Made by a program: the position numbers and the translations under genes. This document shows positions 34,890 to 43,957 of a stretch of 64,000 nt of DNA, piece by piece. The notes under the pieces are model-generated. The model was given only the letters and a program-made list of their open reading frames with translations, searched no databases and was not told the origin of the DNA. How positions within the stretch are numbered: position 1 is the first letter of the stretch; each line of letters opens with the position of its first letter. Source of the DNA: Nocardia paucivorans NBRC 100373 (GTDB lineage Bacteria; Actinomycetota; Actinomycetes; Mycobacteriales; Mycobacteriaceae); the NCBI RefSeq assembly GCF_000308675.1, contig NZ_BAGE01000053.1, positions 62,001 through 126,000 on the forward strand, read 5' to 3'.

Positions 34890-35059
34890 CAGGCCGAGAC
34901 CGGTCCCGCTTCCCGCCGAAACGGCCGCTGACGGGGATGTGGCGGCGCCCTCGGTTACGTCGTTCGTCGACGGTGCCGATCGGCTATGAGCGGTCGATCC
35001 GGACTACGGCTGCGGTATCGGCGACCGGCGCGCAGTCGGCGCCGATACCGCCCACATCA

Positions 35060-35560
35060 GGCCGGTGATGTGGCGGCCTGGCCGAGGTGGCGGTTGAAGA
35101 ACCGTGTCGCGCTGTCGACCTCGAACCTAGGGACCTGGAAATGCCCGCCCGCGTTGGCGTGCAACGTCTTTTCCTTCCTGGTGCCCTGTGCATGATGCCC
35201 CAGAAGCCGACCGCCCCTCGGTGCCGATCTGCGGCAGTTCCTGCAGGACGTCCAGGGTCGCTTGCCGTTCCGGCGCGGCGCGTTCGGCCAGGTAGGTATG
35301 CAAGCCGGCAATGGTCGGGCCGATCGGCTCGCCTGCCGCCTGCCGAAGGACGGCGATGTGCTGCTCGTACTCTGTTGTTCGGGGCCGGTCACCATATCCG
35401 GGCGCGTCGATGGCGGCGACGGCGAAGCCGCAGGTGGTCACGAAGTGATGGCCCGGCCCACGATTTCCGGTGCTCTCTTGTGGTGGCCGCCGCTGTGCGC
35501 CATCGGCACCAGGGGCGCGGGATCGGAATGTGATGTCACGAACTCCCGGCACGCTACCCA
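35060..35560 (-). pseudogene. Decayed alpha/beta hydrolase
   Basis: Minus-strand pieces in different frames read REFVTSHSDPAPLVPMAHSG then GHHKRAPEIVGRA, shift one base near 35440 to HHFVTTCGFAVAAIDAPGYG DRP, continue to LQELPQIGTEG, and then, in a third frame, GTRKEKTLHANAGGHFQVPR FEVDSATRFF to the end. These are the start, middle and end of a dienelactone-hydrolase-like protein. The nucleophile elbow region between TEG and the C-terminus has been deleted. The gene is dead. Confidence 0.8.
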
Positions 35561-35711
35561 CACACGCGCCGGCGCCGCAACCCCTTTCTTGCCCGGCCAT
35601 CCGTACGGTGATTCATGCAGGCGAGTTTTCGACATCACTGGGAGGTGCATGGGCTGGGCTTCGCCGCCCGGGCCAGGGGATTGAAACCTGCTTGCAGGCC
35701 AGGCTTCCGGT

Positions 35712-36384
35712 ATGAGCACGGCGCAGTCGGACAATCTTCCCGGTCGACAGGAGAAGCGACGACTCCGGTCACGGCTCGCCCGGTACCTGTTGCTCGCCTG
35801 CACGGTTGCGTCTTGTCTGGGGGCACTCGTTCGGGCAAGCGCTCCGGGCAGCGCCGAGTCGTTGCTGTGGGGTTTTTCCGGATCAGCGCGTCGTTCGGGT
35901 TGATCTGTGTAGTTGTCGGTTACCCGGCCCGGGTAGTCGTCACTCGGCAGCTTCGAGTACCGGAGCTCGGTCCCCTGCCTGCGCCGGCGGCGGTATCCAC
36001 GGTGGCGGTGTGTGGAGCGCGGACCTACCGATCGCTGTGCGCCGGCAGTTCTCGTCGCATAGTTTCGATGACGCCGCACAGCAGGTGCGCGACGGTGTCG
36101 ATCCGCAGACCTTCGAAGGCCGCCGGCTCGGGCTCTACCGCATCGACAGTGCGGACCGCTACGTCTGGGGCATCTACTTCAGGACCAGCCCCGCGATGGG
36201 CAGCTGCTCGAGCGGGGGCGGAGGGTTTGCCCAGCTTACCGGCGCCTCTCGCACGTCTGACGCATTCCATCACCTGAACAGTGACTGGTATTGGTTCTGC
36301 ATCACCAGTGCCGGAGGCGGAGTGACAATGCCAGACCGCCCTATCGAGGGCCGGCGCCGGCCAACCAGTTCCAGGACACGGTGA
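35712..36384 (+). pseudogene. Frameshifted membrane protein, unknown family
   Basis: Three frames join to one plausible protein: MSTAQSDNLPGRQEKRRLRS with the hydrophobic LARYLLLACTVASCLGALV; then, after a one-base shift in GGGGTTTTT near 35870, FRISASFGLICVVVGYPARV; then, after another shift near 36010, ADLPIAVRRQFSSHSFDDAA and a soluble tail with FEGRRLGLYRIDSADRYVWG. Two membrane segments precede an extracellular-looking C-terminus. Family not recognised. Two shifts make loss of function likely. Confidence 0.55.
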
Positions 36385-36520
36385 CGGTTACAGCCGGCTT
36401 TCCGGCCGATCTATCTACGCCGTTTGGTTTGTGCCTCTTCGATTTCGGCATCCCGAGCCGATCCTCTTCGGTCGACGTCGACGACCAGTGTGGTCGCAGC
36501 CACTGAGCAACGCCTGCTCG

Positions 36521-36790
36521 CTCGTCGTCGCGGGCGTCGGGATTGCGTAACGTCCGGTGGGTGCCACCGAGGTCGGGCAGGTGGAAGGCACAGCGGCCTT
36601 CGATGCCGATATGGGTGCGGATAAACGCCGACAGCCGCTGCACGTCCTCATCGCGCACTGGATGGCCTTGCGCGCGTATCTGTTCCAGAGCACGGTTGGT
36701 GTGGACGCTGTTCCACAGAACCGCGCAGTTGAGCACCGACCCGAGCGCAGAGAGCTGATCTTCCATGCCCTTGTAATGGGTGCGGGTCAT
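36521..36790 (-). pseudogene. Tn3-family transposase C-terminal remnant
   Basis: The frame from 36790 encodes GMEDQLSALGSVLNCAVLWN, then TNRALEQIRAQGHPVRDEDV QRLSAFIRTHIGIEGRCAFH LPDLGGTHRTLRNPDA. This is the last 90 residues of a Tn3-family DDE transposase (LGLVLN-VVLWNT, VRDEDVARLSPF, LRDPDA). The protein's usual thousand residues are otherwise missing, and no 38-bp Tn3 inverted repeats were found. The frame runs on past the normal end into unrelated sequence. Confidence 0.85.
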
Positions 36791-37087
36791 CCTGGTTGAA
36801 AACGAAGGCCGATGATGTCTTGCGGAGTCCGGAACACCCTGATCACCGATCGGACCGAATCCGGTTCACAACCCGCTGCCTCATACGCGGTGGCCGATGC
36901 TGTCGGGTATAAGGCGCGCCGGTAGTGGTTTCCGTTGTGGGTTCATCGTTCGCTGCGCCGTCGCGGGGCGGACTGTCCGCCGAATCGTCGATACCCATGT
37001 AGCGCTCGGCGTCTGCTGTTCCAAGGGTGTTCGGCCCGGACACGACCGGGATCGGACCGGTAGCACCCACGGCCGTTCCCGGTTCCT

Positions 37088-37299
37088 CAACGTTACGTTG
37101 GATTTACGTTTGGTTTTTGTGCACCAAACGTAACGAAAAAGGCTAGCGGACGGCAAGGACGAGGGCGCTATTCTAGCCTCCGATAAGTGAACCTTATCGG
37201 AGGCTAGGATAGCTAGTGTGCAGTGATGTGTTGCCGCACATCACATTCCGTCTCGGATTACGTTTCGTTTATTGACGAAAAACGGAACCGTGACGTAAT
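37088..37299. repeat. Array of nested inverted repeats upstream of the integrase
   Basis: Five inverted repeats lie within 212 bases just before the tyrosine recombinase gene: CAACGTTACGTTG (37088-37100); TTACGTTTGG/CCAAACGTAA (37104-37113 and 37124-37133); a 20-bp arm pair with one mismatch around TGAAC (37168-37187 and 37193-37212, core CTAGCCTCCGATAAG); GTGATGTG/CACATCAC (37223-37230 and 37237-37244); and ATTACGT/ACGTAAT (37257-37263 and 37293-37299). Several share an ACGTTA/ACGTAA core. The block is clearly lower in GC than its surroundings. It is a candidate attachment or arm-site region, or the operator and leader of the integrase gene. Confidence 0.7.
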
Positions 37300-37326
37300 T
37301 AGTTGTCGATCAGGAAGCAGGTTCGA

Positions 37327-38529
37327 GTGGAGACCCAGCCCACGGCCATCGCCATACCCGACACCGTCCACGCCGAGTTGCGCCGCGGGGTGCACAGCGT
37401 CCTCATCGACACCGCCGCGCTGCGACTGGTCCGCGACCGCTTCGACGACGAGCAATCCGACGCCCTCGCCCGGTACCTCACCGCATCCCAATCCACCAAC
37501 ACCGTCCGCGCCTACCGCAGCGACTGGCTCGCCTGGGCCGCCTGGTGCGCCCACGAAGGCCGCCGCGCCCTACCCGCCGACCCCCTCGACATCGCCGTCT
37601 ACCTCGCCGCGGCCGCCGACACCCGCCGCGACGACGGCCGCCACGCCTTCGCACCCACCACCCTGGAACGCAAAGCCGCCGCCATCGCCGCCGTCCACGC
37701 CGCCAACGGTCTGCCCTCCCCCACCCGCTCCGACGTCGTCCGACTCACCCTCCGCGGTATCCGCCGCACCCGCCGCACCCGCCCCCGCCGCAAACGCCCC
37801 ATCCTGTTGCACACCCTCGACGAACTCCTCACCGGGCTCCCCGATCCCGGATGGCCCGGCGAACCCGCCCGCCGCCGCGACACCCTCCTGCTGCTCATCG
37901 GATTCGCCGGCGCCCTACGCCGCAGCGAACTCGCCGCACTCCGCATCGGCGACATCCACCTCGGCCACGAGCACACCACCGGCGAACCGATGCTGCTCGT
38001 CCATCTCCCCACCACCAAAACCGACCCCACCGGTATCCACGAACACCGTGTCGCACTCCCCCGCGGCAAACACCCCCGCACCTGCCCGGTCTGCGCCTAC
38101 GCCGATTGGATGCACCTTATCGCCGCGCACACCGCCGACCCCCACGCCCTTCGCGCTCGGATCGAGCGGCAACCACACCCCAACCCCCGCATCCACCGCT
38201 GCCACGGCCACACCACCGACCCCGACCTTCCTCCGGACCTTCCCTTGTTCCCTGCCATCACCCGCCACGGTGGTATCGGCGACACCCCCATTTCCGGCCG
38301 AGCCGTCGCCGAACTCGTCAAACGCTATGCCGCACGCGCCGGACTCGACCCCGCCCTGTTCTCCGGTCATTCCCTCCGCGCCGGTTTCGCCACCCAGGCC
38401 GCGCTCGGTGGGGCGGCCGACCGCGAAATCATGCGCCAAGGCCGCTGGTCCAACCCCCGCACCGTCCACGGCTACATCCGCACCGCCGACCCCCTGGCCG
38501 ACAACGCCGTCACCAAACTCGGACTCTGA
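37327..38529 (+). CDS. Tyrosine recombinase / site-specific integrase, intact
   Basis: A 400-residue recombinase with a SAM-like core-binding domain (residues about 45-150, LTASQSTNTVRAYRSDWLAW) and a catalytic domain. Catalytic residues are present: the first Arg in GALRRSELAALRIGDI, His-x-x-Arg in GHSLRAGFATQ, and Tyr in RQGRWSNPRTVHGYIRTAD, with Trp in place of the second His. A zinc-like CPVCAYADW and an insert HPNPRIHRCHGH sit between strands. GTG 37327 is chosen over TTG 37303 because AGG lies five bases upstream. No excisionase or cargo is adjacent, so it may be a free-standing recombinase acting on the inverted-repeat array before it. Confidence 0.93.
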   Translation: METQPTAIAIPDTVHAELRRGVHSVLIDTAALRLVRDRFDDEQSDALARYLTASQSTNTVRAYRSDWLAWAAWCAHEGRRALPADPLDIAVYLAAAADTRRDDGRHAFAPTTLERKAAAIAAVHAANGLPSPTRSDVVRLTLRGIRRTRRTRPRRKRPILLHTLDELLTGLPDPGWPGEPARRRDTLLLLIGFAGALRRSELAALRIGDIHLGHEHTTGEPMLLVHLPTTKTDPTGIHEHRVALPRGKHPRTCPVCAYADWMHLIAAHTADPHALRARIERQPHPNPRIHRCHGHTTDPDLPPDLPLFPAITRHGGIGDTPISGRAVAELVKRYAARAGLDPALFSGHSLRAGFATQAALGGAADREIMRQGRWSNPRTVHGYIRTADPLADNAVTKLGL

Positions 38530-38895
38530 CAACGGAACCGACCCAGCGATCCGCGGCATTCGCCCACCGACCGAGCCGATTCAGCACCAGTACCCGCCCC
38601 CGCCCGGGTGCTCCGGCAACCGGACATCCCCGGAGAACGTCCCGACATGGACACAGCCCGCCCACACCACCGGCAACGACCACGGCCCCTCCGGTCAACG
38701 ATGTCGTGACGTTCACCGCGCTTCATCGAGTCCGTCGCGCATCCCGCGATCGAACGATCCGGGCGGGCCGGAACATCGGGCCCGGCCCTCGAGTTGCGGC
38801 CCGATCGATCGGCGAGCATAGTATCGGCAACTTCCCGAAGCGAAATCCCGGTAACAGATAGCTTCGGGACTCGGCCCGTGGGAAGGATCAGGGCA
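38530..38895. other. Intergenic region before the ferredoxin-P450 operon
   Basis: A 366-base gap. TCCCGAAGC (38833-38841) and GCTTCGGGA (38861-38869) form a perfect 9-bp inverted repeat with 19 bases between, 27 bases before the ferredoxin start, a plausible operator. The rest of the gap holds no convincing gene. Confidence 0.55.
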
Positions 38896-39123
38896 GTGGC
38901 CGACTGGGAAATCACCGTCGATCGCGACGTGTGTCTGGGCTCGGGCCTGTGCGTTGCGGCGGCGAGCACCGCATTCGTCCTGGCGGGAGACCATTCACAT
39001 CCGGTGGCCTCGCCGTGCGGCGCCGACGAGGCGATCCTCTTGGCCGCAACGAATTGCCCGGCCGAAGCGATCACGATCGTCGACGCTGCCACCGGACAGC
39101 CCATATTCCCCGGAGGGAACTGA
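38896..39123 (+). CDS. [3Fe-4S] ferredoxin, P450 redox partner
   Basis: A 75-residue ferredoxin starting at GTG 38896 behind GGAAGG. The cluster ligands are seen in VDRDVCLGSGLCVAAA and TNCPAEAI (C-x5-C ... CP), the three-cysteine pattern of P450-partner [3Fe-4S] ferredoxins in actinobacteria. Its TGA overlaps the ATG of the P450 gene (TGATG), so translation is coupled. It should carry electrons from an NAD(P)H ferredoxin reductase to the P450. Confidence 0.93.
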   Translation: MADWEITVDRDVCLGSGLCVAAASTAFVLAGDHSHPVASPCGADEAILLAATNCPAEAITIVDAATGQPIFPGGN

Positions 39124-40322
39124 TGTCTCACGTTGTGGATGCCGAACTGGAATTTCCGTTCACCCCGGGGCCCGGCCTGGAGCTCGAACCCGAATACGCC
39201 CGCCTTCGAACGCATTCACCGGTCGTACCGGTCCGGTTGCCCGAAGGTACGGCGTGGCTTGTGACCCGCTACGCCGATGTCCGATCGATCATGACCGACA
39301 ACCGGTTCAGTCGAGCACGCGCCTGTGAACCGGGTATGCCGCGGATCACCACCGTGCCCCCACCGAATGCGATGATCATCAGTATGGATCCGCCGCACCA
39401 CACCAGGATCCGCAGCATCGTGGCACGAGAGTTCACCGTGCGCCGGGTCGAACGATTGCGTGAGGGTGCGGAGAAAATTCTCGCGGGTCTGCTCGACGGT
39501 GTGGAAAGTAGAGGGGCGCCGGCGGATTTCGTCTCCGAGGTGGCCATACGTTTCCCGGCGTTGGTCGTAGGTGACCTGCTCGGCGTGTCGGAATCCGACA
39601 GGGACGCCTTCCGGGAGTGGGCCCGAGACCTGCTGAGCGTCACCTCGGTGAAGCCGGAGGAAGGCATGGCCGCGCTGGCGCAGCTGTCCGACTATGTCCG
39701 CGGCATGGTGGAAGAGCGAAGGCGATACCCCACCGACGATCTGATCGGCGCGCTGGTTCGCGCCCACGACGATCAGGGCAAACTCACCGACGACGAATTG
39801 GTCGTCTTCGGTATCACGCTGCTGGCCGCGGGTTTCGAGACCACGGCCGACCAGATGGTCAATTCGCTCTACGTTCTGCTCACCGGCGACCGGCAATACG
39901 ACCGGATTCGCGACAACCCCGAACTCGTGCCCACCGCGGTCGAAGAGCTCGTGCGCTACATCCCACTGGGCAGCGGAAGCGGTCTACCGTATGTCGCGAC
40001 CACCGACGTGGAGGTCGGCGGAGTGACCATCCGCGAGGGTGACAGCGTGGTGCTGTCCGTCATTTCCGCCAACCGGGACCCGGAGGCGTTCGACGACGCC
40101 GACCGGCTCGACCTGGCCCGAAACCCGAACCCGCATCTGGGTTTCGCCCACGGGGTGCACCACTGCCTGGGCGCCCAACTGGCCCGCATGCAGCTACAGG
40201 TGCTGTTCACCATGTTGCCGCAGCGGTTCCCGAATCTGGACCTCGCCGTGGCGGCCGATGACGTTCCGTGGAAACAGGGCATGCTCACCCGCGGCGCGGA
40301 ACGACTTCCCATCACTTGGTAA
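39123..40322 (+). CDS. Cytochrome P450
   Basis: A 399-residue soluble class I P450. The haem-binding loop LGFAHGVHHCLGAQLAR places the thiolate ligand at Cys348. The I-helix motif AGFETTADQ lies at 236-244 and ExxR is EELVR near 275-278. The usual acidic residue before Thr is Glu here (FETT), as is common. N-terminal FPFTPGPGLELEPEYARL and DPPHHTRIRSIVAREFTVRR are typical of actinobacterial CYP105/107-like enzymes; I do not assign a CYP number. Coupled to the ferredoxin gene; no reductase is visible. The substrate is unknown and the NRPS is 26 kb away, so a tailoring role is not supported. Confidence 0.95.
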   Translation: MSHVVDAELEFPFTPGPGLELEPEYARLRTHSPVVPVRLPEGTAWLVTRYADVRSIMTDNRFSRARACEPGMPRITTVPPPNAMIISMDPPHHTRIRSIVAREFTVRRVERLREGAEKILAGLLDGVESRGAPADFVSEVAIRFPALVVGDLLGVSESDRDAFREWARDLLSVTSVKPEEGMAALAQLSDYVRGMVEERRRYPTDDLIGALVRAHDDQGKLTDDELVVFGITLLAAGFETTADQMVNSLYVLLTGDRQYDRIRDNPELVPTAVEELVRYIPLGSGSGLPYVATTDVEVGGVTIREGDSVVLSVISANRDPEAFDDADRLDLARNPNPHLGFAHGVHHCLGAQLARMQLQVLFTMLPQRFPNLDLAVAADDVPWKQGMLTRGAERLPITW

Positions 40323-40392
40323 CCATCCCGACGAACAACCTTCCACTCGGGCCGCTATTCGAGCGTGCGGCAGGTGGGTTCGGTCACCGGAC

Positions 40393-41430
40393 TCACGTCT
40401 GCGGTGCCCTGTTCGGTGTGTTGTCCACGTGGCCGGCTTTGTTGTGCAGGTAGCGTTGCTCGATCCGGTTGTCGGTGAACTCGGCGGCCCGACGGAAGAG
40501 CCCGGCGGCGGTGGTGTTGTCACCGAGTTGCTGGAGAAGGTGGGCATGCCGGGTGAGTGGGTTGCTGTGGAGGTTATGGCGGCGGTTGAGGTCGTCGAGC
40601 AGGGCCAGGCCACGCGCGGGGCCGTAGGCGTGGGCGACGGCCACCACCCGAGCGAGTTGTACCGGCGGTGTGGGCGTGAGGAATTCGAGCCACAGGTAGA
40701 GCATCGCGATTTGAGCCCAGACGCTGTCGATGAGAGCTGTTCCCTCGACGATCATTTCGCGATTCCATCGGGTGGGGTCCTGCTGGTCCAGGGGGATCAG
40801 CTCGTCACCGTCGGTGCGAGCCGTGCGGCAGGATTCGGTGAGCAGCATCAATGCGAGCAATCCGGTTACCTCCGCATCGTCGGGCACGGCGGCGTGCAGC
40901 ATTCTGGTGAGCCGGATGGCTTCGGTGGTGAGGTCGACGCGGGTGAGCGCAGATCCGGCGGTGGCGGTGTAGCCCTCGTTGAAGATGAGGTACAGCACCT
41001 GTAGCACCGCAGCCATGCGGCTGTCGCGGTCGATGCCGGTGGGGAGGGTGAAGCGGGCGCCTACCTTCGCGAGCTACTTCTTGGCGCGGCTGATTCGGGT
41101 GCCCATGGATTCGGGTGCCCATGGTGGCCTCGGTCGTGCCGTAGACATGCGCGATCTCGGAGGTGGTGAGGCCGCCGACCGCGCGTAAGGTGAGCGCCAC
41201 CTGTGAGGTGTGGCCGAGTGCGGGGTGACAACACAGCAAGAGCACGGTGAGACTGTCGTCGGTTCCTCCGGGCCGCGCGGCGCGTGTGGGTTCGGCCATG
41301 GCGAGTTCGGCCGCACCGGCGTCCAGTTCGCGGCGTCTTCGGAGATATCGAAGCGCCCGAACCTGCGCACCAGGGCACCGAGGGCCTGCGGCGCTTCGGT
41401 GCGCAGCAGGTTCTCGATCTCGGGGCTCAC
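40393..41430 (-). pseudogene. ECF sigma factor (DUF6596/ECF42 type), decayed
   Basis: The gene starts at GTG 41430 (SPEIENLLRTEAPQALGALV RRFGRFD) and ends in another frame with the DUF6596 tail (VLYLIFNEGYTATAGSALTR, LLALMLLTESCRTAR, GLALLDDLNRRHNLHSNPL). Between them the sigma-2 region is missing (FDISEDA runs into a different frame at ELDAGAAELAMAEP). The sigma-4 region (GGLTTSEIAHVYGTTEATMG) is broken by a 16-bp tandem duplication at 41093-41124, and RAKK is followed by TAG where family members have Gln. At least three independent lesions. Its partner YCII gene upstream overlaps it by four bases. Confidence 0.85.
41093..41124. repeat. 16-bp tandem duplication inside the sigma factor
   Basis: ATTCGGGTGCCCATGG occurs twice in direct succession (41093-41108, 41109-41124). 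Without one copy the sigma-4 frame would read TEATMGTRISRAKK; the extra 16 bases shift it. Confidence 0.9.
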
Positions 41431-41869
41431 GCGGTGAATTCCTCGCCCATGATCGGGCGGATCTCGATCGGCTCGCCGAGCGCTTCGACGATGCGGGCCG
41501 TGATCTCCACGGCCCGTTCATGTCCGACGACGTCGATCACGGCGAAGCCGGCCAGCACCTCTTTCATCTCGACGAACGGCCCGTCGGGAGTGCCTGCCGG
41601 GAACCCGTTTTCGGGGTCCATGGTGAATACGCCCGATGCGATCATTCCGGCTCCGAAAACGCCGACCAACACCGGTAGCGCCCGTCTCCCCATTCCCTAC
41701 TGCCGGTCGAGAGCTGACTGATCGGGTGCTCTCGGGTGAGTATCTGAGCCATCGCCGAGACAAAGAACAGTGGGCCGGCGGCGGCACCGGCGAGCAACAA
41801 TCGCTCGGTGGTTCGGCTGTTCACGTGCACGGGGGTGGAGACGGTCGGGTCGGTGGCGACGAAGGCCAT
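41427..41869 (-). pseudogene. DUF998 and YCII genes fused by deletions
   Basis: ATG 41869, with GGAGG seven bases upstream, begins a DUF998 membrane protein (TERLLLAGAAAGPLFFVSAM AQILTREHPISQLSTG). The frame then shifts after a deletion to its last segment (LPVLVGVFGAGMIASGVFTM DPENGFPAGTP), and without a stop continues into the second half of a YCII-family protein (DGPFVEMKEVLAGFAVIDVV, GEPIEIRPIM). YCII genes normally pair with ECF42 sigma factors, and the stop here overlaps the sigma GTG. So three genes of one stress module have been compressed into about 1.5 kb. Confidence 0.8.
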
Positions 41870-42068
41870 CGTTTTCCTCCTTGACAACCCACCCTTGAAC
41901 TGCTCGCATCGGACCGCCTTGTCGGCACCTGGAAGGTCGGTGGGGCCTCGACGATGACCCGAATCCGATTCACCGAGACACCGGCCATATCCGGAGCCTC
42001 CCCGGAATCGAGCCTGACCAGACCTATCGGTCACAGAACACGGGTGACGCGATCGCCGACGGCGCATA

Positions 42069-43055
42069 TCACGTCGATCCGGCCGCGCGGGCGCGGGTGG
42101 CGGTCGGTGTCTCGCCGCTGTGCCGGCGGTAGATGCGCCGGAAGGCCGCCGGGTCGGCGTACCCCACCGCGGCCGCGATCACGTCGACGGGGTCGCGCGT
42201 GGTCGTGAGCAGGGTGACCGCCTGCCCCACCCGGAGACGATGCACGTACTGGGTGGGTGAGATACCGAAGTGTTCGCGAATACGCCGGTCGAGGGTGCGC
42301 GGAGAAACCGCCGCGACACCGGCCAATTCCCTAAGCGACAGTTGCCGGTGCAGATTGGCGAGCACATGCTGCTGCACGGCGCGCAGCGCCGGGTCGGTGG
42401 CTCGCAGATGCTCGAGCACCATGTAACGCGACTGCGACATACGGGCATCGAGCACCAGGTAGTGGGCCACCCGTTCGGCCAATGCGCCACCGCAGAGCCG
42501 GGCGACCAGCGTCAGCAGTAGATCCGTATGCGCGAAAGCCGCGCCGGCGGTGAGCACGGCGCCGCTGTCGACCACCATACGATCGGAGCGCACGGTGATA
42601 TCGGGGAAACGGCGGGCCAACAGCGGCGCCAGCCACCAGGTGGTGGTGGCGACCCGGCCCGACAGCAACCCCGAGGCCGCGAGCACGAAGACAGCCGAGC
42701 AGGAGGCGGCCACCGTGGCGCCGGAATCGGCGGCGCGCCGAATGGCCTCGACGACCTGCCCGGTTCGGGGATGGGCCAACAACGCCTCGATACGCGCTGC
42801 GTCGAATGCGGACGGACCCGGCAACACCAGAACATCACCGGGCTCGAACTCCACCGCCGCGAGCGTGGTTTCGGGATCGACCCCGATCGGCCGCCCGTTA
42901 CCGGATCGGACCGGCAGTCCGTCGAGTGAGACGACGCGCTGTCGCAACCGGCCGCCCGCCGTGTCCCCGGCGATCCCGGCCGCGGTATCGACGATGTCGA
43001 TACCGAGTCCTAGTGCGCCTTCGAGTGCCCCGTCCAGCGCGAGATGGGTAATCAT
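42069..43055 (-). CDS. GlxA-type regulator (DJ-1/PfpI domain plus AraC HTH)
   Basis: A 328-residue regulator. Residues 1-185 are a DJ-1/PfpI-like domain, with VLPGPSAFDAARIEALLAHP and ATVAASCSAVFVLAASGLLS, where Cys sits in the nucleophile-elbow position. Residues 215-320 are an AraC-type double helix-turn-helix (LRELAGVAAVSPRTLDRRIR, VDVIAAAVGYADPAAFRRIY). Family members regulate catabolic genes; the divergent dienelactone hydrolase, 75 bases away, is the likely target. Confidence 0.93.
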   Translation of the reverse strand: MITHLALDGALEGALGLGIDIVDTAAGIAGDTAGGRLRQRVVSLDGLPVRSGNGRPIGVDPETTLAAVEFEPGDVLVLPGPSAFDAARIEALLAHPRTGQVVEAIRRAADSGATVAASCSAVFVLAASGLLSGRVATTTWWLAPLLARRFPDITVRSDRMVVDSGAVLTAGAAFAHTDLLLTLVARLCGGALAERVAHYLVLDARMSQSRYMVLEHLRATDPALRAVQQHVLANLHRQLSLRELAGVAAVSPRTLDRRIREHFGISPTQYVHRLRVGQAVTLLTTTRDPVDVIAAAVGYADPAAFRRIYRRHSGETPTATRARAAGST

Positions 43056-43129
43056 CTGGCGAGATTAAACCGAAAAGTGGCGATCTTGCCAATAGCGGTG
43101 GTGTGTCCTGCTACGGCAGAGTTCGAGGA

Positions 43130-43957
43130 ATGCAGCAATCTCTTCCGCAGGATTCTCTCGACGACGACCTCGCCGATTTCACACCCCGCTCCATCACCCT
43201 CGAGTCAGCCACCCGCACCGTCTACGTCAGCGGCACCGGGCCTGCGGTCATCATCATGGCGGAAATGCCCGGCATCAGCCCCGATGTGGTCCGCTTCGCT
43301 CGCTGGGTACGCGACGCCGGCCTCACCGTCCATCTGCCCTCGCTGTTCGGCCGCGACGGCGCCTACCCGGAAGCGGAGACCGGCGCGAAAGTTCTCCGAC
43401 GAGCCTGTGTCAGCGCCGAATTCCGCGCCTTCGGTGCGGGTGGATCCAGCCCGGTCGCGGTATGGCTGCGCGCGTTGTCGGCTCTGGTCCATCGCGAATG
43501 CGGCGGGCCCGGCGTCGGTGCGGTGGGAATGTGCTTCACCGGCAATTTCGCGCTCACCATGATGCTCGAACCGGCGATGCTGGCACCGGTGTTGTGCCAA
43601 CCGTCCCTACCGCTGGATGAACCCGACGGACTGGAGATTTCCCCCGATGAGCTCGCGGCCGTACGAGAGCGCCTCGACCGCGAAGATCTCGTGGTCCGCG
43701 CCTATCGTTTCGAGGGCGACCGCTTCTGCACCGCACAACGTTTCGCCGCTTACGCCGCAGCGCTGGGCCCACGTTTCGAGCCGCGTGTGCTCCCCGGCGA
43801 TTCGGCGAACCCTTCGCCACCGCCGTTCTTCTCGCAGATCATCGGCTGCCCACACAGTGTGGTCACCGCTCATCTGATCGATGCGGAGGGAGAGCCGACC
43901 GCCGCGGCGCGCGACGAGATCATCGCCTTCCTCGTGAATCGACTGACCACAAAATAA
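43130..43957 (+). CDS. Dienelactone hydrolase family protein
   Basis: A 275-residue alpha/beta hydrolase of the dienelactone hydrolase family. GVGAVGMCFTGNFALTMML has Cys135 at the nucleophile elbow (GxCxTG), as in carboxymethylenebutenolidases. VIIMAEMPGISPDVVRFARW gives the first strand and oxyanion region, and the C-terminal PHSVVTAHLIDAEG carries a candidate His. GTG 43103 gives nine more residues and cannot be excluded. Probably regulated by the divergent GlxA-type protein. Confidence 0.9.
   Translation: MQQSLPQDSLDDDLADFTPRSITLESATRTVYVSGTGPAVIIMAEMPGISPDVVRFARWVRDAGLTVHLPSLFGRDGAYPEAETGAKVLRRACVSAEFRAFGAGGSSPVAVWLRALSALVHRECGGPGVGAVGMCFTGNFALTMMLEPAMLAPVLCQPSLPLDEPDGLEISPDELAAVRERLDREDLVVRAYRFEGDRFCTAQRFAAYAAALGPRFEPRVLPGDSANPSPPPFFSQIIGCPHSVVTAHLIDAEGEPTAAARDEIIAFLVNRLTTK

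Noticed and set aside
35438..36079. 213-codon minus-strand frame
   Set aside because: Only its end matches the hydrolase relic; the rest has random composition and is antisense to the membrane-protein pseudogene.
37223..38861. 532- and 438-codon proline/arginine-rich frames over the integrase
   Set aside because: Shadow frames of the recombinase, whose own frame carries all catalytic motifs.
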